A DNA stretch of 64,000 nucleotides. It comes from Cryobacterium luteum. Its GTDB lineage: Bacteria; Actinomycetota; Actinomycetes; Actinomycetales; Microbacteriaceae. The notes beneath the pieces are model-generated. The model worked only from the letters and a program-made list of their open reading frames with translations, was not told where the DNA came from and made no database searches. Positions 44,131 to 52,600 of this stretch are shown one piece after another. A program made the translations under genes and the position numbers. Within the stretch, counting starts at the first letter, position 1; every line of letters begins with the position of its first letter. The stretch is from positions 62,001 to 126,000 of the forward strand of contig NZ_FOCN01000009.1 of NCBI RefSeq assembly GCF_900110125.1. Reading direction: 5' to 3'.

Positions 44131-44929
44131 GCCCGGCGGCAAACCCCTCGGCGTACGCTTCCGCCGTGCCCAGCCGAAACATGTCGGTGTCGCTCGGGCG
44201 CTGCAGCGCCCGAGCGCCGACCGCATCGAGGTCGCCGACCAGCCGGCCGAGTCCCCGCACAACGACGACCGGGTTACCGCTGGTCTTGCCCTTGACCAGA
44301 TCGGCGGCACCGGCGATCTCGTCGGCAACCGCAGCGACGGTGACGTCGAGGCGGCGACCGGAGGCATCCGCTGTGCCGCGCAGGTCGTCGAGCACCGCAA
44401 GTCCGGCCGCGCCGATGGCGATGTCGGTCTGGCCCTCGCGCCATGGGCGCCCGGCGGTGTCGGTGATGAGCACGCCGAGTCGCAGCCCGGTGCGCTCACG
44501 CAAAGCCGAGCAGATGGCCCGTGCCGACCGGTCCGGATCGACCGGCAGCAGCAAGACGAGACCGTCGGGCGCGTTGCTCGTGTCGACGCCGGCCGCGGCC
44601 ATCACCAGTCCCTGCCGGTTTTCGACGATGCGGGTCACCCCGCCCGGGTGCTCCCGCGAGGCCACGACGCGCACGGTCTCGTCGGTGATCGCTTGCTCCC
44701 GGTCGGCAGCCAGCACGGTGCGGCCCTCGGCCTTGGAGACGATCTTGCTGGTCACCGCAACAATGTCGCCATCGAGCAGGCGCGACTGTGCGGCCTCCGC
44801 GATGAGGGCGGCCAGGTCGTCGCCGGCCCTGATCTCGCCGAATCCTCCGAGCGTGAACACCTTGAGGCCGAACAGGTTCATGGCGCCGACTTCTGCAGCG
44901 GCGGCGTCGGGCAGCGCGTCGTGCGGCAT
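44114..44929 (-). CDS. cofE: coenzyme F420-0:L-glutamate ligase, stand-alone
   Basis: 271 residues, only the CofE domain: [77 protein letters not shown]. It adds glutamate residues to F420-0 using GTP. Mycobacterial FbiB is about 450 residues because of a C-terminal nitroreductase-like domain that reduces dehydro-F420-0; that domain is absent here. The ATG follows the stop of the LLM gene immediately (TAAATG), so the two are coupled. Confidence 0.92.
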   Translation of the reverse strand: MPHDALPDAAAAEVGAMNLFGLKVFTLGGFGEIRAGDDLAALIAEAAQSRLLDGDIVAVTSKIVSKAEGRTVLAADREQAITDETVRVVASREHPGGVTRIVENRQGLVMAAAGVDTSNAPDGLVLLLPVDPDRSARAICSALRERTGLRLGVLITDTAGRPWREGQTDIAIGAAGLAVLDDLRGTADASGRRLDVTVAAVADEIAGAADLVKGKTSGNPVVVVRGLGRLVGDLDAVGARALQRPSDTDMFRLGTAEAYAEGFAAGLRSRS

Positions 44930-45931
44930 TTACCGAACGAGTTTCGGCAGAACGGATGCGCCGAACACGTCGATCCACTGCTTCTGATTGCGGCCCACGT
45001 TGTGCAGGTAGATGCGATCAAAGCCAAGGTCGACGAACTTCTGAATGTATTTGCGGTGCTCGTCAGGGTCGGCCGAGATGATCATGCGGCCCTCGAAGTC
45101 CTCCGGTCGCACCAGCTTGGCCATCTGTTCGAACTCGAACGGCGAACGGATGTCTCCCTTCGGAAACTTCATCCCGCCGTTCGGCCACTCGTGCAACGCG
45201 TTGGTCATGGCCTCTTCGTCGGTCTCGGCCCAGCTCATGTGCAGCTGCAGCACCTTGGGCATCAGCGAGGGATCCTTGCCGGCTTCGCGGGCGCCATCGT
45301 CGAACTTTCCGAACAGCATCGAGATCTTCTCGAGCGGCGCACCCACCGTGATGAGGCCGTCGGCGAGTCGGCCGGCGCGCTTGGCGGTGACCGGGCCGGC
45401 GGTGGCGACCAGAATCTCGGGGGCCACCTCGGGCATCGTCCACAGCCGGGTCGATTCGAGCTTGAAAAACTGGCCGGAATGCTTGACGTCCTTGCCGGCG
45501 ATCGATCCGGCGAACAGTTTGGAAATGATCTCGATGGCTTCGAACATGCGGTTGATGCGCTCGGGTGCTTCGGGCCAGTAGCCGCCGACGATGTGTTCGT
45601 TCAGGGCCTCACCGGAGCCGAGGCCGAGCCAGTGCCGGCCGGGGTACATCGAGGCGAGTGTCGCGGAGGCCTGGGCGACCATGGCCGGGTGCCAGCGAAA
45701 AGTCGGGGCGGTCACACCCGGGCCGAAATCTCCCCTGGTGCGCTCGGCGACCGCGGCGAGCACGCTCCAGACGAAGCTCGACTGGCCCTGCGCGGGAACC
45801 CACGGTTGAAAGTGGTCGGCCGCCATGACGCCGGTGAAACCGTGCTCCTCGGCGTAGGCAGACAGTGCGACCGCTTCGGCCGGTGCGAACTGCTCCAACA
45901 TGGCCGCGTAGCCAATCTGCAACTCCGTCAT
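44930..45931 (-). CDS. F420-dependent LLM oxidoreductase, glucose-6-phosphate-dehydrogenase-like
   Basis: 333 residues from the ATG at 45931 with AGGAAGG upstream. IGYAAMLEQFAPAEAVALSAYAEEHGFTGVMAADHFQPW, GVTAPTFRWHPAMVAQASATLASMYPGRHWLGLGSGEALNEHI and PEILVATAGPVTAKRAGRLADGLI are the pattern of the F420_G6P-family LLM proteins (FGD relatives, TIGR03557 as I recall). FGD reduces F420 with glucose 6-phosphate and so supplies F420H2. Whether this paralogue uses glucose 6-phosphate or another donor cannot be decided. Coupled to cofE. Confidence 0.88.
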   Translation of the reverse strand: MTELQIGYAAMLEQFAPAEAVALSAYAEEHGFTGVMAADHFQPWVPAQGQSSFVWSVLAAVAERTRGDFGPGVTAPTFRWHPAMVAQASATLASMYPGRHWLGLGSGEALNEHIVGGYWPEAPERINRMFEAIEIISKLFAGSIAGKDVKHSGQFFKLESTRLWTMPEVAPEILVATAGPVTAKRAGRLADGLITVGAPLEKISMLFGKFDDGAREAGKDPSLMPKVLQLHMSWAETDEEAMTNALHEWPNGGMKFPKGDIRSPFEFEQMAKLVRPEDFEGRMIISADPDEHRKYIQKFVDLGFDRIYLHNVGRNQKQWIDVFGASVLPKLVR

Positions 45932-46016
45932 TTGTGACCTTCCTGTGCATCGGTGTTTTGTCCCCATTCAAGCGCAACACGAGCGGGCGCGCATTCGATA
46001 CCGCGAAGGCGCCAGC

Positions 46017-46080
46017 CGCTGCCCGTCATAATCCGCTGCCCGTCATCGTCCACTGCCCCGCATCATCCACTGCCCCTTAT
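46017..46080. repeat. 17-bp tandem repeat, nearly four copies, upstream of xthA
   Basis: Units at 46017-46033, 46034-46050, 46051-46067 and a partial one at 46068-46080; copies 1 and 2 (CGCTGCCCGTCATAATC and CGCTGCCCGTCATCGTC) differ at two positions, copies 3 and 4 diverge more. The array ends inside the -10 box of xthA. Confidence 0.85.
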
Positions 46081-46085
46081 AGGCT
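46080..46085 (+). promoter_or_regulatory. -10 box (TAGGCT) of xthA
   Basis: TAGGCT ends six bases before the ATG at 46092, a leaderless arrangement, directly after the 17-bp repeat array. Confidence 0.58.
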
Positions 46086-46091
46086 GGTGAA

Positions 46092-46928
46092 ATGCGAATT
46101 GCCACCTGGAACGTCAACTCCGTTCGTGCCCGCTCCGGGCGAATCGTCGACTGGATGGAACGCGAGGACATCGACGTTCTCGCCATGCAGGAGATCAAGT
46201 GCAAACCCGAACAGTTTCCGTCGCAGGTGTTCGAAAACGCCGGCTACGACCTGGCCATCCACGGCCTGAGTCAGTGGAACGGTGTGGCGTTCGCCAGCCG
46301 TGAGCCCATGACGGATGTCGTCACCGCCTTCCCGAATATGCCCGGCTTTTTGAAGGGTGCGGTCGGGCCGGATCAGCCGCTCGAGGCGCGTGCCCTCGGC
46401 GTGACGGTGAACGAACTGCGGTTATGGAGCCTGTATGTGCCGAACGGGCGCGCCCTCGGCGACCCGCACTACGCCTACAAGCTGGCCTGGCTGAAGGCCC
46501 TTCAATCCCACGCGGCCGGGGAACTGAGCCGAAACCCCACGCTCGCTTTGGCCATGATGGGTGACTGGAACGTCGCCCCCCGCGACGAAGACATGGGCGA
46601 CCCGAGTTTCGTGCCCGGTCAGTCCACCCACATCTCACCCGAGGAACGGGCGGCGTTCGACGCTTTCGAACAGGCCGGGCTGGCCGACGTGGTGCGGCCG
46701 ATCGTGCCGGAGGGGTTCACGTTCTGGGACTACAAGCAGCTGCGGTTTCCGCGCAACGAGGGTATGCGCATCGACTTCATCCTCGGCTCGCCCGTCTTCG
46801 CTGACCTCGTGACGGATGCCAGCATCCACCGCAATGAGCGCAAGGGCGATGCCCCGAGCGACCACGTTCCGGTGCTCGTCGACCTCGATCTGGGCGACGA
46901 CGACGACGACCGTCCGATGATCTTTTAG
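46092..46928 (+). CDS. xthA: exodeoxyribonuclease III (AP endonuclease)
   Basis: 278 residues. [13 protein letters not shown] (start), LAMQEIKCK with the metal-binding Glu, [36 protein letters not shown] and [14 protein letters not shown] are the motifs of ExoIII-type AP endonucleases in order. It repairs abasic sites and removes 3' blocks in DNA. The ATG follows a TAGGCT box by six bases. The acidic tail ([13 protein letters not shown]) is not part of the fold. Confidence 0.94.
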   Translation: MRIATWNVNSVRARSGRIVDWMEREDIDVLAMQEIKCKPEQFPSQVFENAGYDLAIHGLSQWNGVAFASREPMTDVVTAFPNMPGFLKGAVGPDQPLEARALGVTVNELRLWSLYVPNGRALGDPHYAYKLAWLKALQSHAAGELSRNPTLALAMMGDWNVAPRDEDMGDPSFVPGQSTHISPEERAAFDAFEQAGLADVVRPIVPEGFTFWDYKQLRFPRNEGMRIDFILGSPVFADLVTDASIHRNERKGDAPSDHVPVLVDLDLGDDDDDRPMIF

Positions 46929-47010
46929 GTCGTACCCCTGCTTCTCACCGGATGGGGTTGTCGCACTCCCCGGCGGGGTCTACTGTTCTCTGGGAACGCA
47001 AGGATCTCAG

Positions 47011-48966
47011 GTGACGAGGGCAGTCTATTCATTGTTCGCAGTGGTTGCGGGTGCAACCCTCGTTCTGACCGCCTGCGCGGGCTCGACCCAGACGCCCGAC
47101 CACTTCGACGATGCCGGTGCCGCGACCGCCACGTCGGTGCACTTCACCGCTTCCGGCGACATTTCCTCCAGTGCGGCGGCAGCGGCCACACTCAACCAGG
47201 TGGGTGCCATCGCTCCGGATCTCCACTTCGCTCTCGGCGACCTGTCCTACGGTCAGACCGGCGCCGAGCAGGCCTGGTGTGACTTCGTCACCGCGCGGGT
47301 CGGAGCAGGGTTCCCGTTTGAACTCGTGTCGGGAAACCACGAGAGCAACGGTCTGAACGGCAACGTCAACGATTTCACGGCCTGCCTGCCGAATCAGCTC
47401 GCGGGATTGGTCGGAACGTACGGGCGGCAATACTACGTCGATGTTCCGCAGGTCAATCCGCTCGTGCGTTTCATCATGATCTCCCCGGCGCTCACCTACC
47501 CCGATGGGGTCTGGTCCTACGCCCTCGGCAGCCCCCGCTATCAATGGACCGCCGACACCATCGATGATGCCAGGTCAGCAGCGATTCCCTGGGTGGTGGT
47601 GGGAATGCACAAGCCGTGCCTGACGGTCGGGCAGTACGGGTGTGACCCAGGGGCTGCGCTGATGAACCTGCTGGTCAGCAAGCGGGTGGACCTCGTGCTG
47701 AACGGTCATGAGCACCTGTATGCCCGCAGTAAGCAGCTGGCCCTCGGCGCTTCCTGTTCCCAGATCGTGCCAGGCAGCTACTCCGCCGGCTGCGTCGCCG
47801 ATGACGACAGCACCCTGGTTCGGGGAGCCGGAACGGTATTCGCCATTGTCGGAACCGGCGGGACTCCGCTGCGAGATGTGTTCGCCACCGACCCGGAGGC
47901 GCCCTATTTTGCCGCGTCCTCCGGACTCAACAGCAGTCCCAGCTTCGGCAACCTCGACGTGTCAGCCACCCCAGACTCACTCACCGCCCAATTCGTGCCG
48001 GCAACGGGCGCGTTCACGGATTCCTTCACGATTGCGGCGGGGGGTCCGCAGCAAAACCTGCCTCCGGTCGCGTCGTTCACCGCATCGTGCACCAACCTGA
48101 CGTGCAGCCTGGATGCATCAGAATCGTCCGACCCGGACGGGACGCTCTCCGGCTATGTCTGGAATTTCGGGGATGGAACAACCGGAACCGGCCGGGTCAC
48201 CTCCCACGACTATGCGATTGCCGGTGACTACACAGTCACCCTGACTGTGACCGACCATGCCCGCGCGACCGGGACCGCCACGCGCGGTGTCGCTCCGACG
48301 CAGCCTCCGGACGCCACCGTGCTCGCGACCGACGCGTTCACGCGCACGGTTGCCAATGGCCTCGGAACGGCACCGGTCGGCGGCACCTGGTCGACGACCG
48401 GAACGGCCAGCATGTATTCCGTCAACGGCACCGGCCGACTGCGCCTCGCTACGGCAGGCACGACGGCAAACGGTTTTCTCAACCAGCTGTCCTCCACCGC
48501 GAGCGACCTGCTGTTCACCGTGTCGGTCGATAAGGCCCCGATCGGAACGGGCACCTACGTCTCGGCCAGCGGTCGAAATGTCGTCGGCGTGGGCGCCTAC
48601 CGCGCCAAGATCGTGCTGCGCTCCACCGGCCTCGTCGGGATTTCACTCGTGCGCGTGAATTCGTCGGGCGGCGGGGAAGTGTCGCTGCAGTCGGCGATCA
48701 ACGCACCGGGACTCAGCTTCGCCGCCGGCGATCAGCTCAAGGTTCGGGTGTAGGCCACCGGAACGAACCCGACCACGATGCGCGCCAAAGTATGGAAGCT
48801 CGGCACGACCGAACCCGCGACCTGGCAGCGATCCACAACGGATGCGACGGCCGCGCTCCAGGCGGCCGGCGGCGTCGGGGTCAGCCTCTATGTGTCGGGT
48901 TCGGCGACGAACACGCCGGTCATTGGAAGCATCGACGATCTGCTCGTCGTGCAGCCTCAGAACTGA
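47011..48966 (+). pseudogene. secreted metallophosphoesterase lipoprotein with PKD domain, interrupted by an in-frame amber codon
   Basis: From the GTG at 47011 a lipoprotein signal ends in LTAC (Cys 22). A calcineurin-like phosphoesterase domain follows with ASGDI (47-51), GDLSYG (76-81), GNHES (108-112), GMHKP and NGHEHLYAR; then a PKD domain (about 352-432, [21 protein letters not shown]) and a C-terminal LamG-like sandwich. A TAG at 48751-48753 cuts that sandwich, but the same frame continues without gap to a stop at 48966 with fitting sequence (ATGTNPTTMRAKVW). CAG to TAG would explain it. The catalytic and PKD parts can still be made (580 residues). Confidence 0.78.
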
Positions 48967-48984
48967 CCAGTCACCCCGGTCGGG

Positions 48985-48990
48985 GATACT
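48985..48990 (+). promoter_or_regulatory. -10-like box (GATACT) of the ABM-domain gene
   Basis: GATACT ends six bases before the ATG at 48997; the intervening GGAGCC is too close to act as a ribosome binding site. Confidence 0.42.
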
Positions 48991-48996
48991 GGAGCC

Positions 48997-49608
48997 ATGA
49001 CTTCACAAGAGTCGGATCCCTTCGCACCGGTAACACCGCCCGCGTCAGCATCCGTGACCGTTTCCATCACTCGCACGGTCGACCCGGCGCGCTTCACCGA
49101 GGCCAGCGAATGGGTACAGTTCGGCATCAACCTCGCGCACAGATACCCCGGGTTTCTCGGGTCAGGCTGGGTGCGTGGCAGCGAAGAATCCGCGACCTGG
49201 AACATGCTCTACCGTTTCTCCAACCACGAGAGCCTCGAAGCCTGGGAGAACTCGGATGAGCGCACCGAATGGCTCGAAGCCGGCACCGACCTCGTGCTCG
49301 ACGCCCACGTGGAGAAGCGCACCGGCATCGAGGGCTGGTTCGACACCATGCAGCAGGCCCCACCAGGAACGCCCGCCCTGCTGCCGCCGCCGCGCTGGAA
49401 GCAGGCGATCAGCATCTGGCTCGGTTTTTTTCCGGTCAACCTTGCTTTCACCCTGCTCGTGACCTGGCTGGTTCCCGCCTGGGGTGACGTCGCCACGGCG
49501 CTGAAGGTGCTGCTGACCACCCTCGTGCTCACACCGCTCATGGCCTACTTCGTGCTGCCGTGGGTCACCCGGATGCTGCGCCCCTGGCTGCAGAGACAGC
49601 CTCGCTAG
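48997..49608 (+). CDS. antibiotic-biosynthesis-monooxygenase (ABM) domain membrane protein
   Basis: 203 residues. Residues 20-110 show the ferredoxin-like ABM fold (VTVSITRTVDPARFTEASEW, YPGFLGSGWVRGSEESATWNMLYRFSNHESLEAWENSDER), then a Trp/Pro stretch (GIEGWFDTM, PRWKQA), then two hydrophobic helices (about 137-158 and 165-187). This ABM-plus-two-helices type is common and uncharacterised; a role in heme or quinone handling at the membrane is only a guess. It is convergent with putP. Confidence 0.82.
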   Translation: MTSQESDPFAPVTPPASASVTVSITRTVDPARFTEASEWVQFGINLAHRYPGFLGSGWVRGSEESATWNMLYRFSNHESLEAWENSDERTEWLEAGTDLVLDAHVEKRTGIEGWFDTMQQAPPGTPALLPPPRWKQAISIWLGFFPVNLAFTLLVTWLVPAWGDVATALKVLLTTLVLTPLMAYFVLPWVTRMLRPWLQRQPR

Positions 49609-49633
49609 CGCCCACCCCGCTCGCGCCAACACC

Positions 49634-49677
49634 AACGGCACCCGTCGCCGACCGTGAAGTCGACGGCACGTGCCGTT
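49634..49677. terminator. hairpin between convergent ABM and putP genes
   Basis: Arms 49634-49647 and 49661-49677 pair over 14 bp (AACGGCAC plus CCGTCG) with a three-base bulge in the right arm and a 13-base loop. It probably ends transcription from both sides. Confidence 0.6.
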
Positions 49678-49695
49678 GCAGTTCGTGCAGGCTGG

Positions 49696-51198
49696 TTAGG
49701 CGGAAACCTTTTCGGGCGACCGGTACTTCGGGTGGGCCTGTTCGGCAGCCGCGTCGAACTCGGCGTCGATGGCGGTGTTCGGCTTGTAGGTGGCCAGCGA
49801 GACGATGACGGCAACCAGCAGGCTGGCTCCGAAGCCAGGCACGATCTCATAAAGCACGTCGCCGAGCGGCGAGCTGCCCCAGATGAACACGACGACGGCA
49901 CCGGTGACCATGGAGGCCAGGGCGCCCCAGGTGGAAAGCTTCTTCCAATAGAGGGAGAGCAACACCACCGGACCGAAGGCGGCACCGAACCCGGCCCAGG
50001 CGAAGCCGACCAGGTCGAGAATGGTCGAGTTCTGCTGCAAGGCGATGAGTCCGGCGACGACCGCAACGAGCAGCACGCCGATCCGGCCGAGCATGACCAG
50101 CTGCTTCGGCGAGGCCTCCTTGCCCACGATCTTGTACAAGTCCTCCACGAGCGCCGACGATGAGACGATGAGCTGAGACGAGATGGTGCTCATGATCGCG
50201 GCGAGAACGGCGGCCAGCACCAAGCCGGCGATGAAGGGGTGGAACAGGGTCTGTGAAAGCAGCAGGAAGACCGTCTCCGGGTTGGTCAGTGACAGGTCCG
50301 GGTTCTGCTGAAAGTACGCGATGCCGATCAGGGCGGTGGCAACGGCACCGAGCGCGGTCGCGATCATCCAGCCGATGCCGATGCGACGGCCGGCCGTGGC
50401 GTCCTGCGGGCTGCGCATGGCCATAAACCGCACGATGATGTGCGGCTGACCGACGTAGCCGAGCCCCCAGGCTGCGGCGGAGATGACGCCGAGAACGGAA
50501 CCGCCGGCGGTCAGTGAGAGCAGACTCGGGTCGACCTCGCGGATTGATTCGAGGGTCGCCGTGACTCCACCGGTGGCGTTGAGCGCCACGAGTGGAACGG
50601 CGATGAGCGCGGCAAGCATGAGAAGTCCCTGGGCGACATCGGTGAGGGTGGCGCCGAGGAAACCTCCAAAGAGCGTGTAGAGCAGGGTGACGCCACCGAC
50701 GATCAGCATGCCCATGAGGAAGGTAGAGCCGAAGGACTCCTCGAAGAACACGCCACCGGCCACCATGCCGGAGGAGACGTAGAACGTGAAGAACACGAGG
50801 ATGATCGCGCCGGACACGACCCGCAACAGGCGAGACGTGTCTTTAAGCCGATTCTCGAAGAAGCTCGGAATGGTGATCGAGTCATTGGATACCTCGGTGT
50901 AGGAGCGCAGCCGCGGGGCCACGTACTTCCAGTTGAGCCATGCGCCGATGGTGAGGCCGATGGCGATCCAGGCTTCGACCAGCCCGGACACGTAGATCGC
51001 ACCGGGGAGCCCGAGGAGGAGCCAGCCTGACATGTCAGAGGCACCGGCGCTCAGGGCTGCTGTGCCCGGTTTGAGTCCGCGGCCGGCGAGCATGTAGTCG
51101 TCAAGATCCTTGGTCTGGCGAAAGGCGAAGTAGCCGATGGCCACCATGCCGGCGAGATATAAAACGATGGCGATTAATTGAAATGTTTGATCCGTCAA
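49696..51198 (-). CDS. putP: sodium/proline symporter
   Basis: 500 residues from a TTG at 51198 with AAAGGA upstream, the position where PutP proteins normally begin (TDQTFQLIAIVLYLAGM). Thirteen or so helices; SSF-family marks include LDDYMLAGRGLKPGTAALSAGASDMSGWLLLGLPG, the sodium-site region AAAWGLGYVGQPHIIVRFMA, and LAAIMSTISSQLIVSSSALVEDLYK. It imports proline with Na+. No proline-catabolic gene is beside it. An open frame continues upstream to 51300 without family similarity. Confidence 0.94.
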   Translation of the reverse strand: MTDQTFQLIAIVLYLAGMVAIGYFAFRQTKDLDDYMLAGRGLKPGTAALSAGASDMSGWLLLGLPGAIYVSGLVEAWIAIGLTIGAWLNWKYVAPRLRSYTEVSNDSITIPSFFENRLKDTSRLLRVVSGAIILVFFTFYVSSGMVAGGVFFEESFGSTFLMGMLIVGGVTLLYTLFGGFLGATLTDVAQGLLMLAALIAVPLVALNATGGVTATLESIREVDPSLLSLTAGGSVLGVISAAAWGLGYVGQPHIIVRFMAMRSPQDATAGRRIGIGWMIATALGAVATALIGIAYFQQNPDLSLTNPETVFLLLSQTLFHPFIAGLVLAAVLAAIMSTISSQLIVSSSALVEDLYKIVGKEASPKQLVMLGRIGVLLVAVVAGLIALQQNSTILDLVGFAWAGFGAAFGPVVLLSLYWKKLSTWGALASMVTGAVVVFIWGSSPLGDVLYEIVPGFGASLLVAVIVSLATYKPNTAIDAEFDAAAEQAHPKYRSPEKVSA

Positions 51199-51377
51199 TG
51201 GGATTCCTTTGTTGGGATGCCCGACGTACTGGACGTGATTACCCGAGGTGCCGGGCAAGCTCAAAGCTTCAGTCTCGCAGAATGACGGGCTCTTTACCAT
51301 TTTTTGTCCCCCATTTGCCCACCAAGCCCGGTGTCACAGCGTGGTCATTCGCCCTTCACTTTCCCTTTTCGGAAGAA

Positions 51378-51394
51378 TTGGATACAGTATCCAA
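51378..51394. promoter_or_regulatory. 17-bp palindrome TTGGATACAGTATCCAA over the -10 box of the glutarate operon
   Basis: A perfect odd palindrome ending one base before the ATG at 51395. Its centre contains TACAGT (51383-51388), which sits six bases before the ATG and would be the -10 of a leaderless promoter. A protein bound here would block the promoter and the start codon at once. The GntR/FCD regulator at 53795 is the natural ligand, as FCD proteins favour ATAC-N-GTAT-like dyads. Confidence 0.68.
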
Positions 51395-52570
51395 ATGATT
51401 GGTATTGAGGACGTGACACCCGCGACCGGGCCGCTGGACGGCATCCGTGTGGCCGACTTTTCCCGCGTGCTCGCGGGGCCATTCGCCACCATGATGCTCG
51501 CCGATTTCGGTGCCGATGTCATCAAGATCGAGCATCCGCTCGGCGATGACACTCGCGCCTGGGTGCCGCCGGTCGATGAGAACGAAATGGGCAGCTATTT
51601 CGCGAGCGTCAACCGTAACAAGCGCTCGGTGGTGTGCGATCTGCGCACCGACAGCGGCCTGACCGAGGCGCGCGAACTCGCGCTGAACGCCGACGTCGTG
51701 ATCGAGAACTTTCGCCCCGGCGTCATGGAGCAGTACGGCCTCGACTACGCCGCGCTCCAAACCGTGCGCCCCGAACTCGTCTACTGCTCGATCACCGGAT
51801 TCGGCCGCTCCGGCGGTGCTGCGTTGCCCGGTTATGACCTGCTCGTGCAGGCGGTCGGTGGGCTGATGAGCGTGACCGGCTCTCCCGATTCGGAGCCGAG
51901 CAAGGTGGGCGTCGCCCTCGTCGACGTACTGACCGGCCAGAACGCGGTCGTGGGTATTCTCGCGGCGCTGCGCTCACGCGACCAGACCGGCCGGGGCCAG
52001 CGAGTCGACGTCAACCTGCTCTCCTCCCTGCTCGCGGGTCTGGTCAACCAGGCCTCGAGCACCCTCGCCACCGGCGTTGCGCCGAAACGGCTCGGCAACG
52101 CCCACCCGAGCATCGCGCCGTACGAGACCTTTCGCACCCGGGACGACCCGATCGCGATCGCCGTCGGAACCGACAAACAGTTCAGCGCCCTCGTACAAGT
52201 GCTCGGTCTGCCCGACCTTGCCGGTGATGCCCGTTTCGGTACCAATGCGAATCGTCTCGCGCACCGCGCCGTACTCAAGGCGTTGCTCGAGGAAGCGCTT
52301 GCGACGCGTACGGCCGCCGACTGGACAGCACGGCTGTCGGTGGCTCGGGTACCGGCCGGCAAGGTGAATTCCATCGCGGAGGCCCTCGACCTGGCGGCTC
52401 TGCTCGGTCTGGCCCCCGTTGTTTCGGTGACCGATTCGGTCGGGTCGCGAATGAGCCGGCAGATCGCCAATCCGATCAGCCTCTCCGACACCCCGGCTCG
52501 CTATTTGCGTCCGCCGCCCCTGCTCGGCGAACACGCCGGTGCAACCTTCTTCTCGACCCGCCAACCATAA
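51395..52570 (+). CDS. CaiB/BaiF class III CoA-transferase, probable succinyl-CoA:glutarate CoA-transferase
   Basis: 391 residues. GIRVADFSRVLAGPFATMMLADFGADVIKIEHP, YCSITGFGRSG and PGYDLLVQAVGGLMSVTG, whose Asp is the catalytic residue, define a family III CoA-transferase. Paired with glutaryl-CoA dehydrogenase 30 bases downstream, it most likely charges glutarate with CoA from succinyl-CoA, as GcdG and human SUGCT do. No ribosome binding site precedes the ATG; see the overlapping palindrome. A longer upstream frame runs through the promoter and is not used. Confidence 0.88.
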   Translation: MIGIEDVTPATGPLDGIRVADFSRVLAGPFATMMLADFGADVIKIEHPLGDDTRAWVPPVDENEMGSYFASVNRNKRSVVCDLRTDSGLTEARELALNADVVIENFRPGVMEQYGLDYAALQTVRPELVYCSITGFGRSGGAALPGYDLLVQAVGGLMSVTGSPDSEPSKVGVALVDVLTGQNAVVGILAALRSRDQTGRGQRVDVNLLSSLLAGLVNQASSTLATGVAPKRLGNAHPSIAPYETFRTRDDPIAIAVGTDKQFSALVQVLGLPDLAGDARFGTNANRLAHRAVLKALLEEALATRTAADWTARLSVARVPAGKVNSIAEALDLAALLGLAPVVSVTDSVGSRMSRQIANPISLSDTPARYLRPPPLLGEHAGATFFSTRQP

Positions 52571-52600
52571 GCATCCGCTTTACCGACCGAAAGACGACTC

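Noticed and set aside
46017-46080. Repeat array considered as a CRISPR
   Set aside because: Units are directly adjacent without spacers and there are no cas genes.
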